DNA of 64,000 bases. It comes from Paracoccus sp. (in: a-proteobacteria). GTDB taxonomy: Bacteria > Pseudomonadota > Alphaproteobacteria > Rhodobacterales > Rhodobacteraceae. The translations under genes and the position numbers were made by a program. The notes beneath the pieces were generated by a model. The model did not search any database, had not been told where the DNA came from, and was given only the letters and a program-made list of their open reading frames with translations. Positions 13,823 to 21,460 of the stretch are shown piece by piece. Position 1 is the stretch's first letter, and every line of letters starts with the position of its first letter. The stretch is from positions 1 through 64,000 of the forward strand of contig NZ_JAUVVF010000005.1 of NCBI RefSeq assembly GCF_030604785.1. The letters are read 5' to 3'.

Positions 13823-16065
13823 CAGCCTGCCCTCACTCGCTGCTCTCGATTGATCCGCGCAATGGTCGCCGGTAGCTGCTGCCGTTCGCGCGCCAGTTCC
13901 ATGCGGATATTGGCGATGTCGTCTTGCGAGACGTTGCCGCCAACGTGTATCGTCGGGGCGTAGGTGATATTGCCTGCGCCGCCCCCGCGCGTGTGGTCGA
14001 TGACAGTCTCATTCGGGTGCAAGATCGCCGGGAAGCCCCCGCGCCCGTCCACGCCGCCAGAACGCGGGCCGGAACCGGTGAAGCCCCCGCCTTCATAAGA
14101 GCGCGGCGAGACAGCCCTTTGGATTGCCTGCGTCAAAGGATCTGCGCTGACAGAAGGGGTCAGCAAGTCGCCCACAAAGCTGGAAACGCGGCCCATCCCA
14201 GGAAGCCGGAAAATGGCGTTCATCGCCTGCACGCGCGCGATCTGCGCCAGAAGGTCTAGAACTGCCTGCTTCGCGCTCTTGCTGCCGTCGATCACGCTAC
14301 CGAACAGGCTTTCCAAAGCCCGCTTGCCGTTTTCAGCGGCGCGGGCAATGCGCTCCTTGGCTTCCTTGAGGCGGTCAATCTCGGGAATAAGCCGCTGCAC
14401 CTCGGCAATCTGCGCCGCCGTGGCGCCAGTGCCGAGTTCCTGCACCGCGTGATAGATGCGCTCCTGCTCGGCAGTCATGCCGATAGTCGCTTGCAGGTCC
14501 CGATACTCTTTCCGCAGCCGTTCCAGCGCTTCCCGCGCTTGGCCAATCGCTTTCGATGCGCCCGATTTTCCGCCGCCGCCCTTGCCGCCACCTGCTGCAT
14601 CGGACACGCCATCGAGGGCATCAGCGAAATCATCTGCCGCATCGGTCGCGCGGTCTAGCCCGTCGCCTGCGGCGTTAATCGGCTCTAGCGATTTCGTGAC
14701 AGCATCCGCAACGGCCAGACCCGCATCGCGGATGCGCTGCCCGCCTCGGACAATCGTAGCCTCGGCAGACCCATAGAGGCTATCAGCCAAGCCGCCGATT
14801 GCCGCCCCGGCGCTGCTCATGCCCATCATGCCAAGCCCGAGGCTTTCGCCAATGCCGGACCCTGCCAAGGCGTTCCATGCCGCAGCCATGCCGTTGACAA
14901 GCGTATCCCACGCATGGCCGATCAGCGCGAACCCGGCGATGAACGATGCCGCGATACCTTGCGCGACCCCGGCCATGATTTCGGCCAAGCCCCAAGCTGT
15001 GTTGCCTACGCCAAGGAAAACAGCCTTGCCGACCTCATAGACGCGCTGCAATGCCTGCGAGAACCCGCCCGCCGCTGAAACCAGCCTGCCGAACCACATG
15101 ACCAGTTCAGCAGCGCCGATGATAAGCAGGCCAATGCCCGTGCGCGCGATTGCAGTTCGCAAGAGCGCTAAGGCCCCGCTCAGGGATAGCGTTGCCAAGC
15201 GAGCCGCGACCAGAGCCGCGACATAGCGAACGCCAAAGCCCGCGACCGCAACGCCAACATAGACCGAAAGCCGCTCAAAGTTGTTGATCAGCGCGTCAAT
15301 GACGGTCCGCAGGGTGCCGCCTGCCCGCATGCTGTCGGTTATGGCCTCGGCCAGCCGCCCGAACGACGGGACAAGCTTTAGCGCAAGCTGCTCACCGACA
15401 TACTGGCTGATGATGCCAAGACGCCCGATCCGGTCATTAGCCAGTTCGATCTCGTCAGACTGCGTGCTGCTCAGGGCCAGCCCGTAATCCTCAACGTCCC
15501 GACGTGCGTTGCGGAAAGCATCGCCACCCGCCATCACGGCAAGCAGCATCTCGCGGTTGCGGATGCCCAAATCTTGCAGCAGCACAGATGCCTGACCCGT
15601 CGAAAGACCAAGGTCTTTGATCCGATCAGCGATTAGGGCAAGCTTTTGGTCTGCATCAAGCCCGTCCAAGTCCGCAACGGCAATGCCAAGTTGCCCGAGC
15701 GCACCAATGGCAGCCTTACTACCCCGTGCAATCTGACGATCCATTGTCTGAACGGCGTCTGCAAGCGTAGAAACAGCAACGCCAGCTTCGCCTGCCGCCA
15801 TCTCAAGCGCGCGGAACCCGCCAATGCTGGACCCAACCCGCCGCGCAGCCTTGGCCGTCTTGTCGATCTCCGCTGCGCCCCGCATCGCCATGGCGGAAAT
15901 GGCAGCGCCAAGCGCCGTTGCCGCGCCAGCGACTGCAAGGAACTGATTTCGCAACGCCGCCAGCGGTTGACGGGTGTTTTTCACGCCGCGCTCGAATTGG
16001 GCGCTGTCCAAGCCCATGTTGACACGGAGGGCGCCGATCACTGACTGTGCTATGATACACCCCAT
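13822..16065 (-). CDS. Tail tape measure protein
   Basis: 747 residues. The N-terminus IIAQSVIGALRVNMGLDSAQFERGVKN is typical of tape measure proteins of siphoviruses. The body is long, helical and Ala-rich with hydrophobic central segments at about residues 255-400 (the membrane-interacting part). A Gly/Lys linker lies near 480-500, and a coiled coil near 500-590 is followed by a C-terminus with GGFTGSGPRSGGVDGRGGFPAILHPNETVIDH. At about 0.15 nm per residue it would set a tail of roughly 110 nm (general rule). The start at 16065 has a weak ribosome binding site. In most siphoviruses the tail chaperone genes lie immediately upstream; here a reverse-strand gene intervenes. Confidence 0.9.
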   Translation of the reverse strand: MGCIIAQSVIGALRVNMGLDSAQFERGVKNTRQPLAALRNQFLAVAGAATALGAAISAMAMRGAAEIDKTAKAARRVGSSIGGFRALEMAAGEAGVAVSTLADAVQTMDRQIARGSKAAIGALGQLGIAVADLDGLDADQKLALIADRIKDLGLSTGQASVLLQDLGIRNREMLLAVMAGGDAFRNARRDVEDYGLALSSTQSDEIELANDRIGRLGIISQYVGEQLALKLVPSFGRLAEAITDSMRAGGTLRTVIDALINNFERLSVYVGVAVAGFGVRYVAALVAARLATLSLSGALALLRTAIARTGIGLLIIGAAELVMWFGRLVSAAGGFSQALQRVYEVGKAVFLGVGNTAWGLAEIMAGVAQGIAASFIAGFALIGHAWDTLVNGMAAAWNALAGSGIGESLGLGMMGMSSAGAAIGGLADSLYGSAEATIVRGGQRIRDAGLAVADAVTKSLEPINAAGDGLDRATDAADDFADALDGVSDAAGGGKGGGGKSGASKAIGQAREALERLRKEYRDLQATIGMTAEQERIYHAVQELGTGATAAQIAEVQRLIPEIDRLKEAKERIARAAENGKRALESLFGSVIDGSKSAKQAVLDLLAQIARVQAMNAIFRLPGMGRVSSFVGDLLTPSVSADPLTQAIQRAVSPRSYEGGGFTGSGPRSGGVDGRGGFPAILHPNETVIDHTRGGGAGNITYAPTIHVGGNVSQDDIANIRMELARERQQLPATIARINREQRVRAG

Positions 16066-16082
16066 TCGATGCGAGGAAAACG

Positions 16083-16487
16083 ATGTTCAGGTTTGCGACC
16101 TTCTGCGCGCTAGTCGCAGGACCCGCTTATGCAGGGCAGGATCTGGCCGAATTCTTGGGCGACTTCCGACAAGAGGTCGTGGCCGAAGGATGGCTAGGCA
16201 TCTCGCACCACGGCGCGGCCACCTTTTGGGCGGACGGCCACGAAAGCAGGATGCCAGCGCAGATCGCGCTCGACCGGGATATGGTGAGGCAGATCACCGA
16301 CCAGTGCCAAGTCGGTCCTGTGGCGATGGGCAATGCAGGTATGTGCCGCGCCACAATCGGCGCAGAACTGTTCTTTTCCGGGCCGACCGCAAGCCTTCTG
16401 ATCTATCAAGTCGATGATCTGACCCCGCCCGAGGTTGCCTCCAACGCTTCGCCCTTGGGTGCGGCCCTTGCTGACGCCCTCAAGTAG
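16083..16487 (+). CDS. Plus-strand moron: small secreted protein inside the tail operon
   Basis: 134 residues from the ATG at 16083, with AGGAAAA 4-8 nt upstream. A signal peptide (MFRFATFCALVAGPAYA|GQDL) predicts export. The mature part has two cysteines (DQCQ and MCRA) that could form a disulphide, and no known catalytic motif. It is divergent from the tape measure gene (17 bp apart) and its 3' end overlaps the 3' end of the tail chaperone extension by 8 bp. Being on the opposite strand within the late operon is the signature of a moron expressed in the lysogen. A periplasmic role such as superinfection exclusion is possible but is inference. Confidence 0.65.
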   Translation: MFRFATFCALVAGPAYAGQDLAEFLGDFRQEVVAEGWLGISHHGAATFWADGHESRMPAQIALDRDMVRQITDQCQVGPVAMGNAGMCRATIGAELFFSGPTASLLIYQVDDLTPPEVASNASPLGAALADALK

Positions 16488-16788
16488 AAAAGCGCGCGCG
16501 CCATTCCTCTTGCGTAATCGTCGGTAATGATGCCCGCAAAGTCGCAAGGCGCATGGCCGTCTGCGCCGATTTCTCGACCTTCCCGGCGTCACCGGAAATG
16601 AAGGCGTCGAAATCCGGCATCTTCTCGACGCGCGTAAGGCCCGCGACATTCCACGCCAGCCAAGCCCGGCTCTTGTGTTTGCGTTCCATCCGGTCGGATG
16701 CGCCCCGCATGTGGGCAAGGTAAAGACGGGGCGTCAGGCCCCAGAACTGCGCCGGGTCATAGCCCGCCGCAGCATAGGCGCGAAGCAT
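16480..16788 (-). CDS. Tail assembly chaperone, frameshift-encoded extension
   Basis: 102 residues if started at the ATG at 16788 (MLRAYAAAGYDPAQFWGLTPRLYLAHM...). The open frame continues upstream without a stop to the slippery heptamer at 16830-16836, where a -1 shift from the upstream chaperone frame enters it. That would give a 221-residue fusion (105 + 116). This matches the lambda G/GT arrangement: a short chaperone from the zero frame and a minority extended form whose C-terminal domain binds the tail tube protein. Motifs such as FWxLTPR(x)YLAHMRGA resemble T-like extensions in Rhodobacterales phages. Independent initiation cannot be excluded. Confidence 0.7.
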   Translation of the reverse strand: MLRAYAAAGYDPAQFWGLTPRLYLAHMRGASDRMERKHKSRAWLAWNVAGLTRVEKMPDFDAFISGDAGKVEKSAQTAMRLATLRASLPTITQEEWRARFST

Positions 16789-16799
16789 GGCGATATAGT

Positions 16800-17144
16800 C
16801 TAGCCCGCCTTCCGCGCCTTTGCTTTCGCGTTTCCCAAGTCCTGCACCTCGTCCGGCTCAGGGCTTGCCGCCTGGATGACGCGCATTAGAACGTCGATAT
16901 CGGCGCTCATGATCTCGCCCGCCAATTGCGGGGTGGCGTCGGGGTGATGATGGACGAGAAAGGCCCGCATCATGGCGCGCATGTCTTTCGCCGTGGCGCC
17001 CCCGCTCTCGAACTGCTCGAAGGCCGTCAGGGCGTTGCGGCCCGTTTCTTCCTCGAACTCGCACATCGCGTTGAAGTCACAGCGCAGCGTGTAGCGCACG
17101 TCGTTCAGCGTAGTCGTCGCCTCGCCAAGAAAGCGGTTTGCCAT
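16800..17144 (-). CDS. Tail assembly chaperone (GTA TAC-like)
   Basis: 114 residues. The sequence ATTTLNDVRYTLRCDFNAMCEFEEETGRNAL ... MRAFLVHHHPDATPQLAGEIM matches the gene-transfer-agent tail assembly chaperone family: a short beta hairpin followed by helices. The gene lies between the tail tube gene and the tape measure region, as expected. Near the 3' end, codons TTG GGA AAC contain an in-frame slippery GGGAAAC, and the zero-frame stop TAG lies 10 codons later. The protein would chaperone tail tube subunits onto the tape measure during assembly. It overlaps the upstream gene by 1 bp. Confidence 0.85.
   Translation of the reverse strand: MANRFLGEATTTLNDVRYTLRCDFNAMCEFEEETGRNALTAFEQFESGGATAKDMRAMMRAFLVHHHPDATPQLAGEIMSADIDVLMRVIQAASPEPDEVQDLGNAKAKARKAG
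16830..16836 (-). promoter_or_regulatory. Programmed -1 ribosomal frameshift site (slippery GGGAAAC)
   Basis: On the minus strand the zero frame reads TTG GGA AAC GCG. The heptamer G GGA AAC fits X XXY YYZ exactly in frame. After a -1 slip the reading continues CGC GAA AGC AAA GGC and stays open through ATG 16788 to the stop at 16480. The position inside a tail chaperone gene is where such signals are conserved in many tailed phages. Confidence 0.8.
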
Positions 17145-17554
17145 CAGACGACCACCTGCGAAAGGCGGAACGTCGCGGTCGCCATCATCTTGTCACCGAC
17201 AGGCGCCGTGCGGGAATAGCTTTTCAGGAAGCCCGCGTAAGTCTCCGGCGTGCCGTCAGCCGTCAAGGTGATTTCAACCTGAACGATCTCGCCCGAGGCT
17301 TTCAGGCCGATCAGCAGCGTGTCGGTGGCGCTGCCCGGAATGTAGTTCATGGGAACGCCGACTTCGCCGCCATCGACAAGGCCAGCGATGAACTGCTTGC
17401 GACGACCGGGTGACTTCATGTGCGTCACCTCCACCTCGTCCACCTGTTCGTTGGGCATCTCGATGTCGCCCACGAACGCCAATTCTGTCCAGGTCGGGGT
17501 CGCGCCGACGCCGATACGGACGCGGCTGCCATAGCCGATCTTGCCGTCAGACAT
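17144..17554 (-). CDS. Major tail tube protein
   Basis: 136 residues from the ATG at 17554, with GGAG 8 nt upstream; an in-frame GTG at 17563 is less likely. Features: beta-rich, VRIGVGATPTWTELAFVGDIEMPNEQVDEVEVTHMKSPGRRKQFIAGLVDGGEVGVPMNYIPG, then VQVEITLTADGTPETYAGFLKSYSRTAP and a C-terminal strand. This is the pattern of lambda gpV / phage_TTP-type tube proteins, which stack as hexamers to form the siphovirus tail. It sits between the tail terminator-like gene and the chaperone gene, as in HK97-type phages. Confidence 0.85.
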   Translation of the reverse strand: MSDGKIGYGSRVRIGVGATPTWTELAFVGDIEMPNEQVDEVEVTHMKSPGRRKQFIAGLVDGGEVGVPMNYIPGSATDTLLIGLKASGEIVQVEITLTADGTPETYAGFLKSYSRTAPVGDKMMATATFRLSQVVV

Positions 17555-17555
17555 T

Positions 17556-17939
17556 TCATTCACTCCATTTGATAAGAAAGTCGATGTTGACGGAGCGTGG
17601 CCCTTGTGCCTCTCCCCCGGTCACTTCTGATCCGTCACGCGTTCCAGCGTGAAAGATGCCTTGGAATATGCCCCCACGATGCCCGTCAGCCGCAGCCTTG
17701 ACGGCGCGCTTGATCTGGGCGGCTTGGGCATATGTGTCGGCGTATGCGCTCACCTGCACCCGGCTTTCGTTCAGCTTGTCCGGGCCTTGCATGGTGTGTT
17801 CGTTCGTGGTGCCGATCTCGTCCAGAACGGCATAGGGCCTGACGGTGCCTTGAGGCGCCGGGCGCCAATGAACGCCGCCCGGCAGTAGCGCCGCAAGCGC
17901 GGCATTGCCCGCAAGCAGCGCGCGGAATTGGGTATGCAT
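17556..17939 (-). CDS. DUF3168-type tail completion (terminator) protein
   Basis: 127 residues from the ATG at 17939 (ATGA overlap with the preceding stop). The pattern ALLAGNAALAALLPGGVHWRPAPQGTVRPYAVLDEIG ... VQVSAYADTYAQAAQIKRAVKAAADG is diagnostic of the DUF3168 family, which caps the tail tube at the head-proximal end. The stop lies 1 bp from the next gene's start. Confidence 0.85.
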   Translation of the reverse strand: MHTQFRALLAGNAALAALLPGGVHWRPAPQGTVRPYAVLDEIGTTNEHTMQGPDKLNESRVQVSAYADTYAQAAQIKRAVKAAADGHRGGIFQGIFHAGTRDGSEVTGGEAQGPRSVNIDFLIKWSE

Positions 17940-18415
17940 CACGCCTCCCTTGCGGCCCGGCGATCCGCCCGCTTGATGGCCTTCTCGAGTTCAGACCAGA
18001 GTTCTTGCGAAAGCCGCTCAAGCATCGCGTTCTGGTCCTGATCCCACGCAGGCCGCATGAAAGGCTGCGGGCCGTGATGCTCTGTGCCGAACTCCTGCAA
18101 GTGACCATGCCGACCGCCATCGCCCATCAGGTAGGACGGCCCCACGAACAACTCGATGCTGGACCGGTCATCGCGGAACATGCGGCGATGCAGCTTTGTC
18201 TGCCTGCCGTTAAGCTTTGCGCCGACCATGATGCTATCGCGCAGCGTGCCGCCGCCGACCGGATCGACAGGCGCCTTGCTGGCCGCAAGTTGCGCCAAAG
18301 GTTTGGCTGCCTTCATCAGGCCGCGCCGCAGCACGCCCCGCCCCATCGACTTAGAAAGCCGCTCTAGTTCTTTGTCCAACTCGGCAAAGCCGGACAGCTT
18401 GACAGTCACAGTCAC
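17939..18415 (-). CDS. HK97 gp10-like head-tail joining / tail component
   Basis: 158 residues from a GTG that overlaps the upstream stop (GTGA). The sequence VKLSGFAELDKELERLSKSMGRGVLRRGLMKAAKPLAQLAASKAPV followed by HLQEFGTEHHGPQPFMRPAWDQ is characteristic of the HK97_gp10 family (N-terminal helix, EFGTxxxxxxPFxRPA motif). These proteins act at the neck between head and tail. Order supports the call. Confidence 0.87.
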   Translation of the reverse strand: MTVTVKLSGFAELDKELERLSKSMGRGVLRRGLMKAAKPLAQLAASKAPVDPVGGGTLRDSIMVGAKLNGRQTKLHRRMFRDDRSSIELFVGPSYLMGDGGRHGHLQEFGTEHHGPQPFMRPAWDQDQNAMLERLSQELWSELEKAIKRADRRAAREA

Positions 18416-18741
18416 GGGTCAACCTTGCTGGCCGTGATTTCCAGCCAGTCGCGGCGCCCAAGCTCCTTGATGCCCACGATCCCGAACGTCTGGCCGTCAC
18501 ACGTCAGGCGGTCCTGCTCCGTGATGCCCGCCGAAAACGGCGACCAGCGCACCGTGAAGCGCGCTGTCACGTCGCGATAGACCGCATCAGCCCGGAACCG
18601 CTCCCCGTCGCTGATCTGGTGCCGGTGAGCCCATACGATAGAGCCATGGGCGGAATAGGCGCCGGGCCGGACCTGGTAGCCGTCATCCTCAGACGAAGCG
18701 CGCAAGAACTGGACGCGCCGATCAAGTTTGCCCGCGCGCAT
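18412..18741 (-). CDS. Head-tail adaptor / head closure protein (phage_H_T_join)
   Basis: 109 residues from the ATG at 18741 (ATGA overlap). It begins MRAGKLDRRVQFLRAS, the canonical start of the SPP1 gp16 / HK97 gp9 head closure family, and continues with VWAHRHQISDGERFRADAVYRDVTARFTVRWSP and TCDGQTFGIVGIKELGRRDWLEITAS. It closes the head after DNA packaging and joins the connector to the tail terminator. Confidence 0.9.
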   Translation of the reverse strand: MRAGKLDRRVQFLRASSEDDGYQVRPGAYSAHGSIVWAHRHQISDGERFRADAVYRDVTARFTVRWSPFSAGITEQDRLTCDGQTFGIVGIKELGRRDWLEITASKVDP

Positions 18742-19232
18742 CAGAAACGCACCCACCGGACAGAACCGATCAGGGCCTCGACGGACAGCGGCACCGATTG
18801 CTGACTGCCCTCGGCGGCAGCCTCGCGCTGCCGAAACCAGTGCGCGACGGTCAGCCGCACCGATTGCTGCACGACCGGCAAAAGATGCGCGGGCAGGCCA
18901 CAGACGAAGTCGACATCGCAGGCCTTCGAAACCGAGACCATGCTGCCTTGCGCCACACGCCGCAGAGGCAGCGCCCCATCCGGCCCTGCAGCCGAGATCA
19001 CATCCGGCAGAGGCAGAAGATGGTCGCCTGCCGCCGCCGCCGAAACCCGCCAGGTCTGCCGGGCGATCGCGCGGCCAAGGACCCCGCTGTAGCCATCGAA
19101 ATGCGCCACGGCGGAATCGATGTAGTGCTGGATCAGCAGGTCCTCGCTGTCGTCTACGACCCGCAGATGCACCTTCATCTCGTCCAGCGTGACGACCGGA
19201 TCGACCGGGGGCGTGACCAGCACGGGGATCAT
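18741..19232 (-). CDS. Head-tail connector protein (HK97 gp6-like, phiE125 gp8 type)
   Basis: 163 residues: TPPVDPVVTLDEMKVHLRVVDDSEDLLIQHYIDSAVAHFDGYSGVLGRAI is the helical hallmark of the gp6/phiE125 gp8 connector family. The C-terminus (VQQSVRLTVAHWFRQREAA) is the second helix pair. It forms the ring below the portal. It overlaps both neighbours by 4 bp or less. Confidence 0.88.
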   Translation of the reverse strand: MIPVLVTPPVDPVVTLDEMKVHLRVVDDSEDLLIQHYIDSAVAHFDGYSGVLGRAIARQTWRVSAAAAGDHLLPLPDVISAAGPDGALPLRRVAQGSMVSVSKACDVDFVCGLPAHLLPVVQQSVRLTVAHWFRQREAAAEGSQQSVPLSVEALIGSVRWVRF

Positions 19233-19504
19233 TGCGCGGCTTTGCCCTTGCCTGACGCGGCTTTCGACGGTGCGGGCTCGGGCGTGGGCTCCGGCTCCGG
19301 CTGCGGCGCGGGCTCCGGCTCCGGCTGCGGCGTGGGCTCCGGCGCGGGCTGCGGCTCGCGCTGCGGCGCGGGATCGGCCTCGGGTTCGATCAGGATCCCC
19401 GCATCGACCAGATGCTTGACGTCGATCGGCGCCGCTTCGCGCGTGTCGCCGGTCTCGTAGAAGCGATCACCGATATGGGGCCGCGCGACTTTGTAGGTCT
19501 TCAT
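19229..19504 (-). CDS. Small protein with Pro/Glu-rich repeat tail
   Basis: 91 residues. The first 42 (KTYKVARPHIGDRFYETGDTREAAPIDVKHLVDAGILIEPE) resemble small phage head-region proteins with a beta fold. The rest is a repetitive PEPEPAPQPEPEPTPEP-type segment ending in a basic, Ala-rich tail (SKAASGKGKAAQ). The DNA of that part is a tandem repeat of 18-bp-like units (about 19270-19370). It lies between the capsid and connector genes. A flexible linker or head decoration role is conceivable; it could also be an assembly-region spacer protein. Confidence 0.65.
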   Translation of the reverse strand: MKTYKVARPHIGDRFYETGDTREAAPIDVKHLVDAGILIEPEADPAPQREPQPAPEPTPQPEPEPAPQPEPEPTPEPAPSKAASGKGKAAQ

Positions 19505-19568
19505 GGTTCCACTCCTGTCAGTTCATGAAAGAGGGCGCCGCAGCGCCCTCTCGCTCAGATGACAGTGA

Positions 19569-20771
19569 TCAGCCGCCCTGCGCCGGCATGATCGGCCCGG
19601 TCACGAACGCCTCGGGACGATAGACGGCCAGCGCGGTGCGCTGCTCGGCCAGGACGGTCACCTTGTTGCGGGTGAAGTCGTCGTTCTGGAAGCCGGTCTC
19701 GATCCGGGCATCCCACTGGTCCATCAGCTGCGCGGCCATGCCGAAGGCGCCGGTCAGGAAGTTGCCGACGGTCATGGACTTGGTCGGGATCACCGGCGCC
19801 CCCCAGAGGGTCGGCTGTGCCGTGCCCTGCGGGTTGCCTATGATGTAGCGGCCTTCGCCATCCTTCGTCAGTTCGATCTGCGCCCAGTCGGTGGGGTGCA
19901 GCACGGTCCCGTCCGCCGCATATTCCGCCAGCGCGACCTGAAGCATCGCCAGACGGATACGGTCGATCCGCGTCATCTGCGCCGGGGTGAAGGCAGGGGC
20001 GAAGGCCGCGGCCTGGGGCACCAGGCCGTGCAGGTTCTCGCCGGTGCCGTCGCCGAACAGGATCTGCTCTTCTTCCTTCAGCGCCAGGCCATACATCAGG
20101 CGCGTGTCGATCAGGGTGCGAACCTGCGCGACATCCGAAAGCGTCTGCTTGCTGACGCGGAACCAGTGCGCGATGACCTTGGTGCGGGTCTGCACGTCCT
20201 GGATCTGCATGGTCGATTGCGGCTTCGCGGCGCCCTCGGCCACCGGGGCGGCGTTGTTCGTGAAGCCGACCTCGCGCTCGTACTCGATCAGCGGGCCATC
20301 GGTGCGGCCCGGCATCAGCAGGTTGCGGATCGTCATGCGCCGACGCGGCAATTCGATCATGCCCGCGCGGGTCGGAACGATGCCCGCGCCCATCGAGCCG
20401 GCCGCGTTGGTCGTGGCTGTGGTCAGGTCGGTGCTCTTCACGGTCAGCGAGGCCGACGCGCCCTGACGCTGGTTCGCGACGAAGCCCTTGAATTCGTCGC
20501 TGCCGACGAACTGCTCGCCCAGGCTGTCATCGCGCTCGTCGCCGCGACCGGGACGCGCCATCTTCTGCTCCAGCTCGGTCTGGCGCGCCTTCAGCTCGTT
20601 CATGACCGTCAGGGCTTCGTCGGCCCGTTCCTTGATGGACGCGGCCAGCGTCTCGCCGGACTTGGCCTTGCCAAGCGCCTCTTCGGCGATGGCCTTCACC
20701 GCGTCCACGGACTTTTCGAATGCAGCCTTCGTCTCGATGGCCAGCTGCTCGGCCGTCTTGGTCTCCGACAT
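19569..20771 (-). CDS. Major capsid protein, HK97 family
   Basis: 400 residues. The N-terminal about 100 residues form a coiled-coil scaffold (delta domain: AAFEKSVDAVKAIAEEALGKAKSGETLAASIKERADEAL). The HK97 fold starts near SLTVKSTDLTTATTNAAGSMGAGIVP. Later motifs, AHWFRVSKQTLSDVAQVRTLIDTRLMYGL and EEQILFGDGTGENLHGLV, are those of Phage_capsid proteins. The upstream prohead protease probably cleaves after about residue 103 (within NQRQGASAS). Capsid, protease and portal genes are in the canonical order. Confidence 0.95.
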   Translation of the reverse strand: MSETKTAEQLAIETKAAFEKSVDAVKAIAEEALGKAKSGETLAASIKERADEALTVMNELKARQTELEQKMARPGRGDERDDSLGEQFVGSDEFKGFVANQRQGASASLTVKSTDLTTATTNAAGSMGAGIVPTRAGMIELPRRRMTIRNLLMPGRTDGPLIEYEREVGFTNNAAPVAEGAAKPQSTMQIQDVQTRTKVIAHWFRVSKQTLSDVAQVRTLIDTRLMYGLALKEEEQILFGDGTGENLHGLVPQAAAFAPAFTPAQMTRIDRIRLAMLQVALAEYAADGTVLHPTDWAQIELTKDGEGRYIIGNPQGTAQPTLWGAPVIPTKSMTVGNFLTGAFGMAAQLMDQWDARIETGFQNDDFTRNKVTVLAEQRTALAVYRPEAFVTGPIMPAQGG

Positions 20772-20791
20772 GGGAGCCTCCTTTCGATGGA

Positions 20792-21460
20792 TCAGGCCAG
20801 ATGGCCATGCAGGGCGCGCAGGAAGGCGTCACCCGATTGCACCGCTTCGACAGGCTCCCCCTGTCCCTTCAGGTGGATACGCGCGGCACGCTCCGCCTGT
20901 GAATTCGAGAGGCCAAGCCCCTTGGCCATGCGCTCGAATTCGCGCTCGGTCAGCCGGTCCCCGGCCGCGAGCTTTTCAATGACATCGTCCAGACCTGCAG
21001 CCTTGACGGCGGTGACCTTGGCCCGCTGGTTCATCGGGAACGGCACGACCGACACCTCGAACAGGTCCAGCTTGGTCAGCAGCCTGACATTGCCGTCCGG
21101 CTTCGATTCCAGCGTCCGGTAGCCGATCGACAGGCCCTCGACGGCGCCTGCCTTCAGCAGGGCGTGCACCTCACGGGCGCGGGCGACTTCCATGACCAGA
21201 CGGCCCTTGCCGCGCAGGCCCTTGCCATCCTCGGCCAGATCTTCCCAGATCCCGATCGGCTGCTGCGGATCGTGGTTCCACAGCATCTTGACCTTCCGGC
21301 CCGACTGACGCGCGCGGGCGATGCCCTCGACGAAGGCGCCCGGCATGACCTTGTCGCCGCCTTCATCGACATTGCCGAAGATCGAGGCATAGCCCTCGAC
21401 AGTCCCGGCATCATCCAGGGACTTCAGCTCAAGCCCGAAATCAAAGGTCTGCATCGCCAT
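20792..21460 (-). CDS. Prohead protease (HK97 gp4 / U35 family)
   Basis: 222 residues. It contains TVEGYASIFGNVDEGGDKVMPGAF (the GYASxFxxxDxxGDxxxxGAF signature), VKMLWNHDPQQPIGIW with the catalytic His, and EGLSIGYRTLE with the catalytic Ser. This serine protease matures the prohead by removing the capsid delta domain and then itself. It overlaps the portal gene's end by 20 bp. The start could be M1 or M3. Confidence 0.95.
   Translation of the reverse strand: MAMQTFDFGLELKSLDDAGTVEGYASIFGNVDEGGDKVMPGAFVEGIARARQSGRKVKMLWNHDPQQPIGIWEDLAEDGKGLRGKGRLVMEVARAREVHALLKAGAVEGLSIGYRTLESKPDGNVRLLTKLDLFEVSVVPFPMNQRAKVTAVKAAGLDDVIEKLAAGDRLTEREFERMAKGLGLSNSQAERAARIHLKGQGEPVEAVQSGDAFLRALHGHLA

Noticed and set aside
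19240-19390. Tandem repeats as a possible CRISPR array
   Set aside because: The units are short, contiguous and in frame as Pro/Glu codons, with no unique spacers.
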